Positions 1 through 8,855 of a stretch of 24,442 nt of DNA are shown piece by piece. The notes under the pieces were generated by a model. The model saw only the letters and a list, made by a program, of their open reading frames with translations. It had not been told where the DNA came from and searched no databases. How positions within the stretch are numbered: position 1 is the stretch's first letter; each line of letters opens with the position of its first letter. Origin of the DNA: CAZDUS01 sp044344495 (GTDB lineage: Bacteria > Verrucomicrobiota > Kiritimatiellia > CAIKKV01 > CAITUY01). The stretch covers positions 1-24,442 of the forward strand of contig JBIJCW010000011.1 in the NCBI GenBank assembly GCA_044344495.1. The letters are read 5' to 3'. The translations under genes and the position numbers were made by a program.

Positions 1-768
1 AGCGGCATGTATGTCCGCTTGGCCTTCGCAGTAGCCGCCCATCTCGAACCCGAAATCCTCGTTGTTGACGAAGTTTTGGCCGTCGGGGATTTGAAATTCC
101 AGCGCAAATGTCTTGGCAAAATGGGTGAAGTGGCAAGAGGGGGACGGACAGTATTGCTTGTCAGCCACAACATCGGGGTCATTTCCCAGCTCTGCCAGGA
201 TGTCCTATGGCTGTCGAATGGGCGCACGAATCAATTCGGGCCTGCAGAGGCCGTATGCGACGCCTATTTGAGCGAAGCGTCCGATGCCACAAAAAAAGAA
301 ATATCCAACGATAATCGGCGGGGAAACGGCTCCATCCGCCTGAAATCATTTCATTTCGAAGATAGGGAACGAAAAGTCATTCCCGTCGTGTCAGAAGGAC
401 AAAACATCCGGATTGTCCTGGAGTGTGAGGCACAAGCAGACTTGAAAGATGTGGACGTCAGCATTTCCCTGTTAACCTTTGATAATCAAACATTTTTTTC
501 CAATTACTCATCCTATCAGGGTAAATTTTTTACCTCCCAAAAGGGCCTCAACACGTTCTCTTTCTCCATAGATAATTTTCCGTTCAAGGCGGGGCGGTAT
601 CGGGTTGGCGCGCGAATTGTCGTAAATGATGTTGAAGCCGATTGGCCCATGTATGGGATTGGCGTCATTGATGTAGTGCCTGGCAATTTCTACCCCCACG
701 ACCGAACCGCCAAACACGGATATGGGTTGGTGATGATTCGGGGGGATTGGGAAATCGAACCAACTTAA
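1..768 (+). CDS. wzt: Wzt-like polysaccharide ABC exporter ATPase, C-terminal part (5' truncated by window)
   Basis: ATP-hydrolysing subunit of an ABC exporter that moves a finished, lipid-linked polysaccharide across the inner membrane. The reading frame is open from base 1, so the Walker A half lies outside the window. Visible are an ABC signature of the exporter type (SGMYVRLAFA, bases 1-30), Walker B with catalytic Glu (ILVVDE) followed by the D-loop (AVGD), and the H-loop His (LVSHN). After the nucleotide-binding domain, roughly the last 145 residues form a beta-rich domain containing a GRYRVGARI stretch, typical of Wzt proteins, where this domain recognises the terminal modification of the glycan. 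The partner permease (Wzm) would be expected upstream. The gene stands first in the glycosyltransferase run, which fits an exporter for the product of those enzymes. The in-frame ATG at base 7 is internal, not the true start. Confidence 0.9.
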   Translation, partial: SGMYVRLAFAVAAHLEPEILVVDEVLAVGDLKFQRKCLGKMGEVARGGRTVLLVSHNIGVISQLCQDVLWLSNGRTNQFGPAEAVCDAYLSEASDATKKEISNDNRRGNGSIRLKSFHFEDRERKVIPVVSEGQNIRIVLECEAQADLKDVDVSISLLTFDNQTFFSNYSSYQGKFFTSQKGLNTFSFSIDNFPFKAGRYRVGARIVVNDVEADWPMYGIGVIDVVPGNFYPHDRTAKHGYGLVMIRGDWEIEPT

Positions 769-776
769 AACGTCTC

Positions 777-781
777 AGGAG
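777..781 (+). promoter_or_regulatory. Shine-Dalgarno AGGAG deciding the start at 788
   Basis: AGGAG lies 6 nt upstream of ATG 788 and directly abuts the alternative TTG at 782, so it favours the ATG. It is one of the few clear ribosome-binding sites in this window. Confidence 0.65.
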
Positions 782-787
782 TTGTCT

Positions 788-1723
788 ATGCATTCCTCCA
801 AAAAGCCTGTCTGCCTTACTTTCTATATGCGACCGGATAATATCCGCAAAATATTGTCGAAAGTTTCCACGTATCAGCCTTCACGCTTGTATCTGGTCTG
901 CGATGGCCCCCGGATGGACAGGCCCGGGGAGGAAACGCTTTGCGAACTTGCCCGTCAAGCCGCTCAGGAGTCCGTCACGTGGCCTTGCGATGTCCGCACA
1001 AATTATTCGGATGTGAATCTTGGCGTCAAGGATCGGATTGCTTCAGGGATCGCATGGGTGTTCAAGCAGGAGGAATCGGCCATCTTTCTTGAAGATGACA
1101 CCATTCCGGATCCTTCATTTTTCCCTTATTGTGAAGCGCTTCTCGACCATTATCGGGACGATCAGCGGATCATGATGATTAGCGGTAGCAATCCCCTAGC
1201 GAATCGCACGCACTGCCCTGACAGTTATCTGTTTTCACGATACTTCCAAATTTGGGGGTTCGCCACCTGGCGCCGGACATGGAGCCTCTATGACATCACC
1301 ATGGTCGCCTGGCCGGGATTCAAGGCCGAAAATGCTCTCCACTCCTTCTATTGCCAGCCGTCCATGCAAAAATGGATGACACGCCTCTTTGACACCACCT
1401 ATTCCGGCTACACGGTAACGTGGGATGTCCAGCTTTTCTTCGCCTGTCTCTTCAACAACGGCCTATCGGTTGTCCCCAGCACAAACCTTGTTTCAAATGT
1501 CGGATATGAAGGGGCTCATTCGTCGAAAAACGATCAGTCTCGGAATCTCGGGATCCCTCTTGTGCCCATTGATTGGCAGAACCTCGCCCATCCAAGATAT
1601 GTTCGGCCCTCATTTGAATACGACGATTTGTTTGTCACGGAAAATTTCCTGCCGAAATACGCTGTTCCAGGATTCCGGGAACGCCTGCTCAAACGATGGA
1701 TCTCTTTATTGCCACCCGAATAA
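788..1723 (+). CDS. GT-A glycosyltransferase, GNT-I/HlpA-like
   Basis: Putative nucleotide-sugar-dependent transferase of 311 aa acting at the cytoplasmic face of the inner membrane. The N-terminus (CLTFYMRPDNIRKIL) is a GT-A opening strand. A NLGVK segment (about 77-81) and an acidic LEDD motif (101-104), the likely metal and sugar-nucleotide site, follow, then GFATWRR (157-163). This combination resembles proteins annotated as hemolytic protein HlpA-like or GNT-I-domain glycosyltransferases. The ATG at 788 is preferred over a TTG at 782 because AGGAG at 777-781 sits 6 nt before the ATG but abuts the TTG. It begins 19 bp after the exporter ATPase. Donor and acceptor cannot be read from sequence. 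Confidence 0.8.
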   Translation: MHSSKKPVCLTFYMRPDNIRKILSKVSTYQPSRLYLVCDGPRMDRPGEETLCELARQAAQESVTWPCDVRTNYSDVNLGVKDRIASGIAWVFKQEESAIFLEDDTIPDPSFFPYCEALLDHYRDDQRIMMISGSNPLANRTHCPDSYLFSRYFQIWGFATWRRTWSLYDITMVAWPGFKAENALHSFYCQPSMQKWMTRLFDTTYSGYTVTWDVQLFFACLFNNGLSVVPSTNLVSNVGYEGAHSSKNDQSRNLGIPLVPIDWQNLAHPRYVRPSFEYDDLFVTENFLPKYAVPGFRERLLKRWISLLPPE

Positions 1724-1773
1724 CAAGATAATTACAGAACCAAGGATCCCTCGCATAACGAAATCGCCCAACT

Positions 1774-2901
1774 ATGAGTCTTGCATCCAGACTATTCGGA
1801 CGGGGAACATCTCCCCACCCCTGCGTAACCCTAAAAAGGAAGTCGCCCCCCCGCGGAAGGGCACTACTGTCCTATATCACAAGCTCCTTCGCGATGTCAG
1901 AACATGAACTCCTGAATGCGCGACACAGCAATCGCCGGGATTGCTGGTGCATCGCAGCCCTCCTCTGTGAAATGGGTTATGACGTGGATGTCATTGATTA
2001 TCGTGAAACCCAATTGCCACGAACCGACTATGACTGCATCATTGACATACACGGCAATTTTGGCGAATGGCAGAACGTCATCCCCGCTGACACAAAAAAA
2101 ATCCTCCATATCACCGGCGCCCATTGGCTCACCCAGAATCTCGCAGAACTGACACGGCTGGACATTCTCAAGGCCCGACGCGGATGCGCCCTTTTGCCAC
2201 GCCGCCTGGCGCCTCCAGCCATCGGCATCGAACAGGCCCATTGCGGAGTCTACCTAGGCAACCGGTTCACACGGGAGAGTTTTGCTTTCGCAAACAAACC
2301 CCTATACAACGTGCCCGCAAGCACAACCCGCCTTTTCCCCGCACCGCGCAAGGACAACATTGAAACGCGCCGCAACCATTTCCTCTGGCTGGGTAGTTCA
2401 GGATCTGTCCACAAGGGTCTCGATCTCGTCCTGGAGGCATTTTCTGGACTGCCGGATTGCCAGCTTTCGGTTTGCGGCCCCGTGGATCAGGAGCCCGATT
2501 TCATCGCCGCATACAAAAATGAGTTATTCAGCACACCCAATATCCGCTACATCGGCTGGGCGGATGTTTTTGGCGAACCCTTTGAAAAACTGCTCGAATC
2601 AACCTTGGGCATCGTCTACCCCTCCTGCTCCGAAGGATGCGCAGGAAGCGTCGTCACGTGCATGCATGGGGGGCTCCTACCCATCGTGACGTATGAGAGC
2701 GGGGTTGAAATCCATGATTTTGGCATGGAGATCAAGGCCGACATTGAAACAATCCGACAGGCGATCCGGGAATTAACGTCCTTGTCATCCGGCGACCTAT
2801 TGCGCCGGAGCGAGGCAACCTGGGAATACGCGCGCGCCGTCCACACCCACGAGGCATTCCGGATCCACTACCGCAATTTTCTCCAGAAAATACTCGGGTA
2901 G
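1774..2901 (+). CDS. GT-B glycosyltransferase (GT4-like)
   Basis: Putative GT-B transferase of 375 aa. The N-terminal Rossmann half begins with RGRALLSYITSSF (about 27-39), then CEMGYDVDVIDY (65-76) and DIHGNFGEW (91-99). The C-terminal half begins with HFLWLGSSGSVHKGLDLVLE (202-221), the usual GT4 linker and donor-domain opening. It continues to VYPSCSEGCAGSVVTCMHGG (281-300), the position of the donor-binding motif, here diverged from the E-x7-E form. The start at 1774 is kept over an internal ATG at 1894 because the conserved LLSYI strand lies before the latter. No SD sequence is seen. A C7 run (1845-1851) falls in the early coding region. The gap to the preceding gene is 50 bp. Specificity unknown. 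Confidence 0.78.
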   Translation: MSLASRLFGRGTSPHPCVTLKRKSPPRGRALLSYITSSFAMSEHELLNARHSNRRDCWCIAALLCEMGYDVDVIDYRETQLPRTDYDCIIDIHGNFGEWQNVIPADTKKILHITGAHWLTQNLAELTRLDILKARRGCALLPRRLAPPAIGIEQAHCGVYLGNRFTRESFAFANKPLYNVPASTTRLFPAPRKDNIETRRNHFLWLGSSGSVHKGLDLVLEAFSGLPDCQLSVCGPVDQEPDFIAAYKNELFSTPNIRYIGWADVFGEPFEKLLESTLGIVYPSCSEGCAGSVVTCMHGGLLPIVTYESGVEIHDFGMEIKADIETIRQAIRELTSLSSGDLLRRSEATWEYARAVHTHEAFRIHYRNFLQKILG

Positions 2902-2911
2902 ACACCAAACC

Positions 2912-4027
2912 ATGCCACCATCCCAGACCATATATTATGACGGAGCGATCTACACCGGACAAGTGGTCGGAGGCATCAACCGTTATTTCTCCGAACTCAT
3001 CACGAGACTGCCCAATCGCTATCAACCGGTTCTGTGTTGCGAGAACCAGCGGAGCTTTAATTTTCCGGATCGCGCTCGACTGAACTCCCTCCAGCCATTC
3101 CGCTACCATCATCCCCAATTGCGAAAACTGACCCAATGGTTGTGGAACCGGAATATCAGGCGAACAATTCAGCCCGCGCTGATCCATCCAACTTATTATT
3201 CTGACATTTACGGCGAGCCGTGGAAACGGTCTAAAACGCCACTGATCATCACGGTCTACGACATGGTCCATGAACGTTACCCGGACTACTATGATTCCGA
3301 CGGCGTTAAACGCGCACAGAAGAGGCAAAGCGTGTTTTCCGCCAGCCACATCATCTGCATATCGCAGACGACCAAGGACGACCTCCTGAATTTTTTCCCC
3401 CAACTAGAGACTCCCATTTCCGTCATTCCACTGGGGGTTGATTGCGACAATCTGCCAAGCCACGCCAACATCGGCCAGAATCGCAAATCCATTTTATATG
3501 TGGGGGGCCGAAAGCATCACAAAAACTTCCTCTTCCTATTGGATGCCTTGGCCTTACTCACCCGCGAAATCCCGGATGTCCGGCTACAGGTGGTGGGCCG
3601 GCCGTTCTCCACCACGGAACAGGCGAAGGTGAACACATTGAACCTTGAACCCCACATTGTGCATCGGGGAATTTTGAGCGAACAAGACATGGATGCCGCG
3701 TATGCCCAATCCGCAACATTGGTCTATCCTTCGCTCTGCGAAGGGTTCGGCCTGCCCATCCTGGAGGCCATGGCCCGCCACACCCCCGTTGTCTGCTCGG
3801 ACATTCCCGCGCATACCGAAGTGGGGGGCAATGGGGCCCTGTTCTTTGACCCCCACCAGCCCGCTGATCTTGCCCAAAACCTTAAAGCGGTCCTGACCTC
3901 GGACGATCTTTCCAACACACTCAGGAGCCGCGGGACAGCGAACGTGAAACGGTTTTCATGGACGGCGACACTCAACGCAACCGTCGCCCTCTATGACGAC
4001 CTCATCAAGGCCCGCCATCATGACTAA
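2912..4027 (+). CDS. GT4-family glycosyltransferase (mannosyltransferase-like)
   Basis: Retaining GT-B glycosyltransferase of 371 aa with a full set of GT4 marks: an N-terminal glycine loop (GQVVGGINRYFSEL, 16-29), an ITVYDMVHERYP segment (113-124), the linker VIPLGVD (171-177), ILYVGGRKHHKNFLFLLDAL (194-213) and the donor-binding E-x7-E motif EGFGLPILE (277-285). This pattern is common among O-antigen mannosyl- and rhamnosyltransferases of the MtfB/WbaZ kind, although donor choice cannot be assigned. It begins 10 bp after the previous stop and overlaps the next gene by 8 nt. It resembles the gene at 12153-13265 in domain type and motif, so the two may be paralogues adding similar sugars. Confidence 0.88.
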   Translation: MPPSQTIYYDGAIYTGQVVGGINRYFSELITRLPNRYQPVLCCENQRSFNFPDRARLNSLQPFRYHHPQLRKLTQWLWNRNIRRTIQPALIHPTYYSDIYGEPWKRSKTPLIITVYDMVHERYPDYYDSDGVKRAQKRQSVFSASHIICISQTTKDDLLNFFPQLETPISVIPLGVDCDNLPSHANIGQNRKSILYVGGRKHHKNFLFLLDALALLTREIPDVRLQVVGRPFSTTEQAKVNTLNLEPHIVHRGILSEQDMDAAYAQSATLVYPSLCEGFGLPILEAMARHTPVVCSDIPAHTEVGGNGALFFDPHQPADLAQNLKAVLTSDDLSNTLRSRGTANVKRFSWTATLNATVALYDDLIKARHHD

Positions 4028-4937
4028 CCCGGGTGTCATCCCGCTTCATGAGCAGAATCCCCTTCCAAGCATTACGATTGTCGTGCCCTGTTTTAACGCG
4101 GCCCCATTCATTGAGTCGTGCCTTGATTCGTTGCGAGCCCAACACTATCCGGCGCTCCAGGTCATTATCGCCGACGGCGGGAGCACAGATGGCACACTCG
4201 CCCTCCTCGAAAAGCACCGCGACCTTATCACCGTACTGATCCCTGGGCCGGACCGCGGGCAAAGCCACGCCATCAATAAGGGCCTTGAGCGGGCAACGGG
4301 CACCTTGTTTAACTGGCTCAACGCAGATGATGTCCTGCCTCCCGGCGCATTGTCGGCACTGGCCCGCGCCTATAGTGAACACCCGGCCGCATCATACATT
4401 GCCGGATACATGGGAATCATAGACGTCAAAGGCAATTTGAGTGAGATCAACACACCGCCAAAGCATTTGCAAGGCGCACGGATCTCACCTCATGATCTTC
4501 TGTCCTGCTTGGCGAACCTTAAAACAGGGCCCCAAATCGGGGCACTGATGCGGACAGACCTCGTGAAATCTGTCAACGGAACCGACGAAACCTTGCACTA
4601 CGTCATGGACGTGGACCTCTTGTTGCGGATCCATGCCAAGGCAGAGGCATACGCCCTCAATGAACTGACAATCTATTATCGCCGCCATCCTGATGCGAAA
4701 ACGTCGAAACCCAACCTACAGGCCGCACAGGAACGGTTCCGCATCTTAAGCAATCTTTCACAAGTCTATAGGGCACATCCCCGATGGGTAAAATATTCCG
4801 CCACATCCGCCGCCCACTCCTATGCGGCTTATGTCTACACTCGTAACGGGTGGATCATAAGAGGGCGATTCCACCGTACGGCAACTTCACTAATGTCGGC
4901 CATAACTCGGTGCCTAAAGCTATTGATTGCCGCATAA
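4020..4937 (+). CDS. GT2-family glycosyltransferase
   Basis: Inverting GT-A transferase of 305 aa. Visible are SITIVVPCFNAAPFIESCLD (17-36), the nucleotide-binding ADGGSTDGT (51-59), PDRGQSHAINKG (77-88), and the metal-binding DxD-type NADD (101-104). A C-terminal MDVDLLLRIH segment corresponds to the catalytic-base region of this subfamily. ATG 4020 is chosen: it overlaps the previous stop by 8 nt, as at other junctions of this run. The upstream ATG at 3993 would add nine residues that lie wholly within the preceding gene. The subfamily (DGGSTD, PDRGQ, NxDD) is the same as that of the last gene of the run, 13262-14167. Donor unknown. Confidence 0.87.
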   Translation: MTNPGVIPLHEQNPLPSITIVVPCFNAAPFIESCLDSLRAQHYPALQVIIADGGSTDGTLALLEKHRDLITVLIPGPDRGQSHAINKGLERATGTLFNWLNADDVLPPGALSALARAYSEHPAASYIAGYMGIIDVKGNLSEINTPPKHLQGARISPHDLLSCLANLKTGPQIGALMRTDLVKSVNGTDETLHYVMDVDLLLRIHAKAEAYALNELTIYYRRHPDAKTSKPNLQAAQERFRILSNLSQVYRAHPRWVKYSATSAAHSYAAYVYTRNGWIIRGRFHRTATSLMSAITRCLKLLIAA

Positions 4938-4952
4938 CAGGAAAGCAACTCC

Positions 4953-5768
4953 ATGCCATCCACAGAGATCAAACAAACACGGATTGTCGGAATCTGCCAA
5001 ATCCGGAACGAGGATGTCTTTATCGAGCGTGTCTTGACCAACATCCTGGACTTTTGTGACTCAATCATTGTCGCCGACCACAACTCGACCGACCAGACGC
5101 CCTCCATCGTCAAGCGCCTCGCCGCCCGGGAACCGAAAATCAAATATTCCGCCGTTAAATATCCTGGAGAAGCCCATGAGTTGGTCCGTCCCTATTGCAA
5201 CACACCAACATGGATTTTCCCCGTGGATGGCGATGAACTCTACGACCCTCACGGATTAGTCAGACTCCGGCCCGGAATCCTGACAGGCGAGTTCGACCAT
5301 TACCGCCAGTTCTATGGCCACAGCCTTCATTGCACAACTATTGATTTCTCGGCAAAGACCGCTACGGGATACATGACTCCTCCGTGCCGGACCGTGACAA
5401 AACTCTATAATTTCGGAGCGCTTGAGGATTGGAAAGGCCCCTGCATCGAAAAGTGCCTGGGCGGACGCATCATTTTCAATCCCGGATGGACGGAGGAAAG
5501 CAACTACACAATCCTAGACCAGTTTACGTGGGAAACCTCCCCTTTCCGACTCATGCACGCCTGCTTCATGAAACGGAGCAGTCTCCAGGAAGATAATTCT
5601 TCACCCACCCAGAATATAGTTGAGATCTACAGTGCCACACGACTGCAAAAACTCAGGCGGTGGATCGCCCGGCTGCTCGGGCACCCAACATCGTCCCGCT
5701 ACAAACTTGACAAATACCAACGTGGGCCGCTCGCTCAGTACGATGCCTCAGGATTCATCCCCAAATGA
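4953..5768 (+). CDS. GT2-family glycosyltransferase, compact
   Basis: Short GT-A protein of 271 aa. TRIVGICQIRNEDVFIERVL (9-28) is the opening strand and helix, ADHNSTDQT (41-49) the nucleotide-binding loop, and VDGDE (91-95) the metal-binding acidic motif. The RNE and DGDE forms are typical of the small GT2 branch near LPS core beta-glycosyltransferases such as LpsA, but the rest is diverged. An AGGAAAG stretch (4939-4945) provides an SD about 7 nt before the ATG. The last codons overlap the next start as ATGA. Confidence 0.82.
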   Translation: MPSTEIKQTRIVGICQIRNEDVFIERVLTNILDFCDSIIVADHNSTDQTPSIVKRLAAREPKIKYSAVKYPGEAHELVRPYCNTPTWIFPVDGDELYDPHGLVRLRPGILTGEFDHYRQFYGHSLHCTTIDFSAKTATGYMTPPCRTVTKLYNFGALEDWKGPCIEKCLGGRIIFNPGWTEESNYTILDQFTWETSPFRLMHACFMKRSSLQEDNSSPTQNIVEIYSATRLQKLRRWIARLLGHPTSSRYKLDKYQRGPLAQYDASGFIPK

Positions 5769-6691
5769 CAGGACTAAACCATCTCCATATTGGCCTTTTC
5801 ATCCCCTCGCGCTCCCGAGATTACGACACCGTTGAGTCGGCACTCTGGATTCGCGCCCTGCAAATGGTCGAACCTTTGGAAGCGTTAGGTTATGAGGTGT
5901 CCGTCAATAATCCATTCCGGCGCTATGACGTGGCCATTTACCACCGCGGCATGCGAAGGAATGCCGTGCGCATCATCAAATTCCTCAAGCATACCGCCAA
6001 ACGGGTCTATTGGGACACCTGTGTTGACTATTTCGACCCGCATGAAGCCTGCGATGCAGAGCAAGTCGAGTGCGCCCGGAAGATCGCACAACTTGTGGAG
6101 GGTATTTGCGTCCCCACAAACGGGATCGCGGAGAGCGCCAGGCGATTCAATGACAATGTATTCGTCATGCCAGACCCGGTATGTTTAGACTATTTCTCCC
6201 CAATAAAAACAAGGATCGAATGGGATTCCCCCGTTTTCGGCTGGTCTGGAGTCTCACACAAAGCCTGTTTCCTCAACCCCTACGCACAGTTCCTAGGCGG
6301 CAGGACCTTGATTATCAGCGAGAAACCGCCGGACTTGCCGTTTGATTATCAGTTCTCCCGATGGAGATACGGTTCGTTCTGTGAAGACTTGCTCAAGTGC
6401 GACATCGCGTTCCTTCCGAGACGCTTGGATTCAACCTACACAGCAAATAACAGTTCGTTCAAAGCGCTGGTCTTTGCGGTCCTAGGCATCCCCATTATCG
6501 CCAATGCGCTTCCCTCTTATCGCGAATTAGCCCAACACTTTGATGCCATCGCCTTCCTTGAGGATTTTGACGACGATCCGCAGCGGGCAATGGAATCATT
6601 GCGCGGCAAGGATTGTTCTCCCGAACGGGTTCGGCAAGCCTATGATCGAACCTATTGGGCGCACCAACTGGCGGGATGGCTACATGGATAG
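5765..6691 (+). CDS. Diverged GT-B glycosyltransferase
   Basis: Putative GT-B transferase of 308 aa, shorter than a usual GT4 enzyme. The first half has LNHLHIGLFIPSRSRDYDTV (4-23) and a run of short strands ending near IAESARRFNDNVFVMPDPV (121-139), which resembles a GT4 inter-domain linker. The second half carries VFGWSGVSHKACFLNP (157-172) and a donor-domain helix with NNSSFKALVFAVLGIPIIAN (228-247). The classical E-x7-E is absent: asparagine and serine stand where the first glutamate is expected. The start overlaps the previous stop as ATGA, supporting co-translation. The function is inferred mainly from fold signs and position, so sugar transfer is probable but not proven. Confidence 0.68.
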   Translation: MTGLNHLHIGLFIPSRSRDYDTVESALWIRALQMVEPLEALGYEVSVNNPFRRYDVAIYHRGMRRNAVRIIKFLKHTAKRVYWDTCVDYFDPHEACDAEQVECARKIAQLVEGICVPTNGIAESARRFNDNVFVMPDPVCLDYFSPIKTRIEWDSPVFGWSGVSHKACFLNPYAQFLGGRTLIISEKPPDLPFDYQFSRWRYGSFCEDLLKCDIAFLPRRLDSTYTANNSSFKALVFAVLGIPIIANALPSYRELAQHFDAIAFLEDFDDDPQRAMESLRGKDCSPERVRQAYDRTYWAHQLAGWLHG

Positions 6692-7733
6692 CACGCTGAA
6701 ATGTTTCATCTTTTTCACATTCCGGGACGGGCCCTGGGGTGGATGCAACCAGTTCTTGAAGGCACTGCGCAATGAATTGCAAGCCACAGGCCATTGGGCA
6801 GACACACCCGAATCGGCAGACGTTATCCTCCTCGATAGTTTTAATGAGGCCAATGGGGTCATCGCCCTGAAAAAACGTTTTCCGAAAACTCGTTTTGTTC
6901 AACGGATGGATGGCCCGATATCAATTTACCGCGGGAAAGATTTGTACGTTGACCGACTGATCCACACCATCAGCGCCACAATCCCCGACGGGGTCATCTT
7001 CCAGAGCCAATATAGCAGGAACGCCAATCTTTCCCTCAAAATGCCTCCGCCCCGCCATTCCACCGTTATCCTTAATGCGGTTAACCATGAATACTTCTAC
7101 TGCGGGGAACACCCGGCTAAAGGCGGGCACATAAATATAATAGCCACCAGTTGGTCTTCAAACAGAAATAAAGGATTTGATGTTTACACCTATCTTGACC
7201 GACATCTTGATTTCACCCGGTATTCAATGACGTTTGTCGGGAATAGCCCCGTTCCGTTCGCCAACATCCACCTTGAACCGCCAAAGGCGACAGCCGAACT
7301 CGCCCAATTCCTTCGCCGTAGCGATCTGTATGTAACGGCGAGCCGACATGAATCATGTTCGAATTCCTTATTGGAGGCTCTTGCCTGCAGGTTGCCGTCT
7401 GTTGTAATCCGGAGCGGCGGAAATCCCGAGATTTTGAGCCAGGGCGGAGAACTATTCTCTGACGCCAATGATGTCATTCCTGCCATTGAGAAAGTCAGCG
7501 CCAACCTGATGCACTATAAAGAGAACATCCCCCATCGCTCCATCGTGGATGTGTCGCGTGAATATGTCGCATTCTTTGAAAAAGTACGCGAGACCTCATC
7601 CCTCCCCAAAAAACTGAGCGTGGGCGGAGAACTGAAGTTACGGCTACGCCTTGCCCAATGGCGTTTCCTCTCCTTGGCTCCCCACTGGTATGCCATCTTC
7701 AGGAGCATTGTCAGAAATTCAAGGAAGGCCTAA
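6684..7733 (+). CDS. GT4-family glycosyltransferase
   Basis: GT-B enzyme of 349 aa. The N-terminus KCFIFFTFRDGPWGGCNQFL (6-25) has the glycine-bearing first loop. FVQRMDGP (71-78) and an SQYSRN segment (108-113) precede the linker VILNAVN (128-134). The donor half contains the E-x7-E motif as ESCSNSLLE (223-231), followed by LACRLPSVVIRSGGNPEIL (233-251), the usual C-proximal helix and turn. ATG 6684 is chosen because it gives an 8-nt overlap with the previous gene, as at 4020, and begins right before the first beta strand. An upstream in-frame ATG at 6540 would add 48 residues inside the preceding gene. Three bases separate it from the next start. Confidence 0.83.
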   Translation: MDSTLKCFIFFTFRDGPWGGCNQFLKALRNELQATGHWADTPESADVILLDSFNEANGVIALKKRFPKTRFVQRMDGPISIYRGKDLYVDRLIHTISATIPDGVIFQSQYSRNANLSLKMPPPRHSTVILNAVNHEYFYCGEHPAKGGHINIIATSWSSNRNKGFDVYTYLDRHLDFTRYSMTFVGNSPVPFANIHLEPPKATAELAQFLRRSDLYVTASRHESCSNSLLEALACRLPSVVIRSGGNPEILSQGGELFSDANDVIPAIEKVSANLMHYKENIPHRSIVDVSREYVAFFEKVRETSSLPKKLSVGGELKLRLRLAQWRFLSLAPHWYAIFRSIVRNSRKA

Positions 7734-7736
7734 TCC

Positions 7737-8855
7737 ATGCTGTCTGAGTTAATCAATAAGGCCAGGAACCGGTTCGCCATCGAAAGGCGCGAGTGCCATC
7801 GCTGGGCTAGGGCGTCATCCTATTCTTCAGGCCCCAGGGTTTTCTATGGCCTCGACCAATGGTTCAAGCCGGGCGAGATCGTCTCGGGCGGAATCGTCAA
7901 AATCCTCGACCTGCAGGAGATTTTCCCGAATTCGCCTTCCGACCCAAACCTGCTCTATCTCGTCAGCAGTGCGCTCCCCCCCTATGCCGACCGGATGGTG
8001 TGGTGGGCGAAAACCCGTGGTGCCAAAGTGGTTCTGAACCAGAATGGAGTAGCCTACCCCGCCTGGCATGGGCAAGGATGGGAAGCCGCTAACCGCATCC
8101 CCCGTCACATATTGAGGTCAGCCGATTATGTCTTCTATCAAAGCCTTTTCTGCAAACAGACGGCCGACCAGTTCCTCGGGCATCGGGCCGATCGTTTCGA
8201 AATCCTGCTCAATCCGGTGGACACAGCGCTCTTCATCCCGGCGCCGGACCAGCCTCTCCGGCGGATGCATACGTTGCTTCTCGCGGGCACCCATTACCAG
8301 TTCTACCGGGTACAATGCGCCATCGAGACCCTGGCCATCCTGGCCCGACACCAACCGAACGCCCGCATGGTCCTAGCGGGGAAAAACTGCTGGCGTCCAA
8401 ACCCCGCGGATGCCGACCAGGAACTCCGGGCGTTGGCACGACAATGGAACGTTGAAGACCGGATTGACTTCACTGGCCCTTACACTCAGGAACAGGCTGT
8501 TGGCTTGTTTCACCGGGCAGGCGTTCTGCTCCATACCAAATACAACGATCCCTGCCCCCGCCTCGTCTCCGAAGCCCTGGCCTGCGGATTGCCTGTTGTC
8601 TATTCCGCATCCGGCGGCGTCCCGGAATTAGTCGGCGCAACCGCTGGCATCGGGATCCCCGCCCCCCTCGACTTAGAAAAAGACCACCCCCCCGCCCCCG
8701 CTCAACTGGCTAACGCAGTCATGCAAGTGTGGAGCCAATACGGATCCTATACCACTGCGGCGCGATCGCAAGCCTTGGCAACACTCAACGTCCAAGCCTG
8801 GCAAAAACGGCACCAGAGCATTTTCAACGCATTGATAAACACTGCACAACCATGA
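7737..8855 (+). CDS. GT4-family glycosyltransferase
   Basis: GT-B enzyme of 372 aa. Residues 97-105 (KVVLNQNGV) followed by AYPAWHG form a loop seen in a group of capsule and LPS GT4 proteins. The linker is ILLNPVDTALF (156-166). The donor half starts LLLAGTHYQFYR (180-191) and carries DPCPRLVSE (271-279), in which Asp replaces the first Glu of E-x7-E, a known variant, followed by ALACGLPVVYSASGGVPELV. A proline-rich stretch encoded by C7-G-C5 (8687-8699) lies near the C-terminus. The start follows the previous stop by 3 nt and the stop overlaps the next start as ATGA. Substrates are unassigned. Confidence 0.85.
   Translation: MLSELINKARNRFAIERRECHRWARASSYSSGPRVFYGLDQWFKPGEIVSGGIVKILDLQEIFPNSPSDPNLLYLVSSALPPYADRMVWWAKTRGAKVVLNQNGVAYPAWHGQGWEAANRIPRHILRSADYVFYQSLFCKQTADQFLGHRADRFEILLNPVDTALFIPAPDQPLRRMHTLLLAGTHYQFYRVQCAIETLAILARHQPNARMVLAGKNCWRPNPADADQELRALARQWNVEDRIDFTGPYTQEQAVGLFHRAGVLLHTKYNDPCPRLVSEALACGLPVVYSASGGVPELVGATAGIGIPAPLDLEKDHPPAPAQLANAVMQVWSQYGSYTTAARSQALATLNVQAWQKRHQSIFNALINTAQP

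Noticed and set aside
2732..3403. Open frame of 223 codons on the minus strand across two glycosyltransferases
   Set aside because: It spans the junction of two intact plus-strand genes with no domain signal and no RBS.
8687..8699. C7-G-C5 run near the end of a glycosyltransferase as a second slippage site
   Set aside because: The run is interrupted and short, similar to several other C7-C8 runs in the window, including ones in non-glycan genes.
8729..8851. Longer N-terminus for the glycosyltransferase starting at 8852
   Set aside because: The extension is encoded within the neighbouring gene and precedes the GT2 opening strand without homology; 8852 forms an ATGA overlap.
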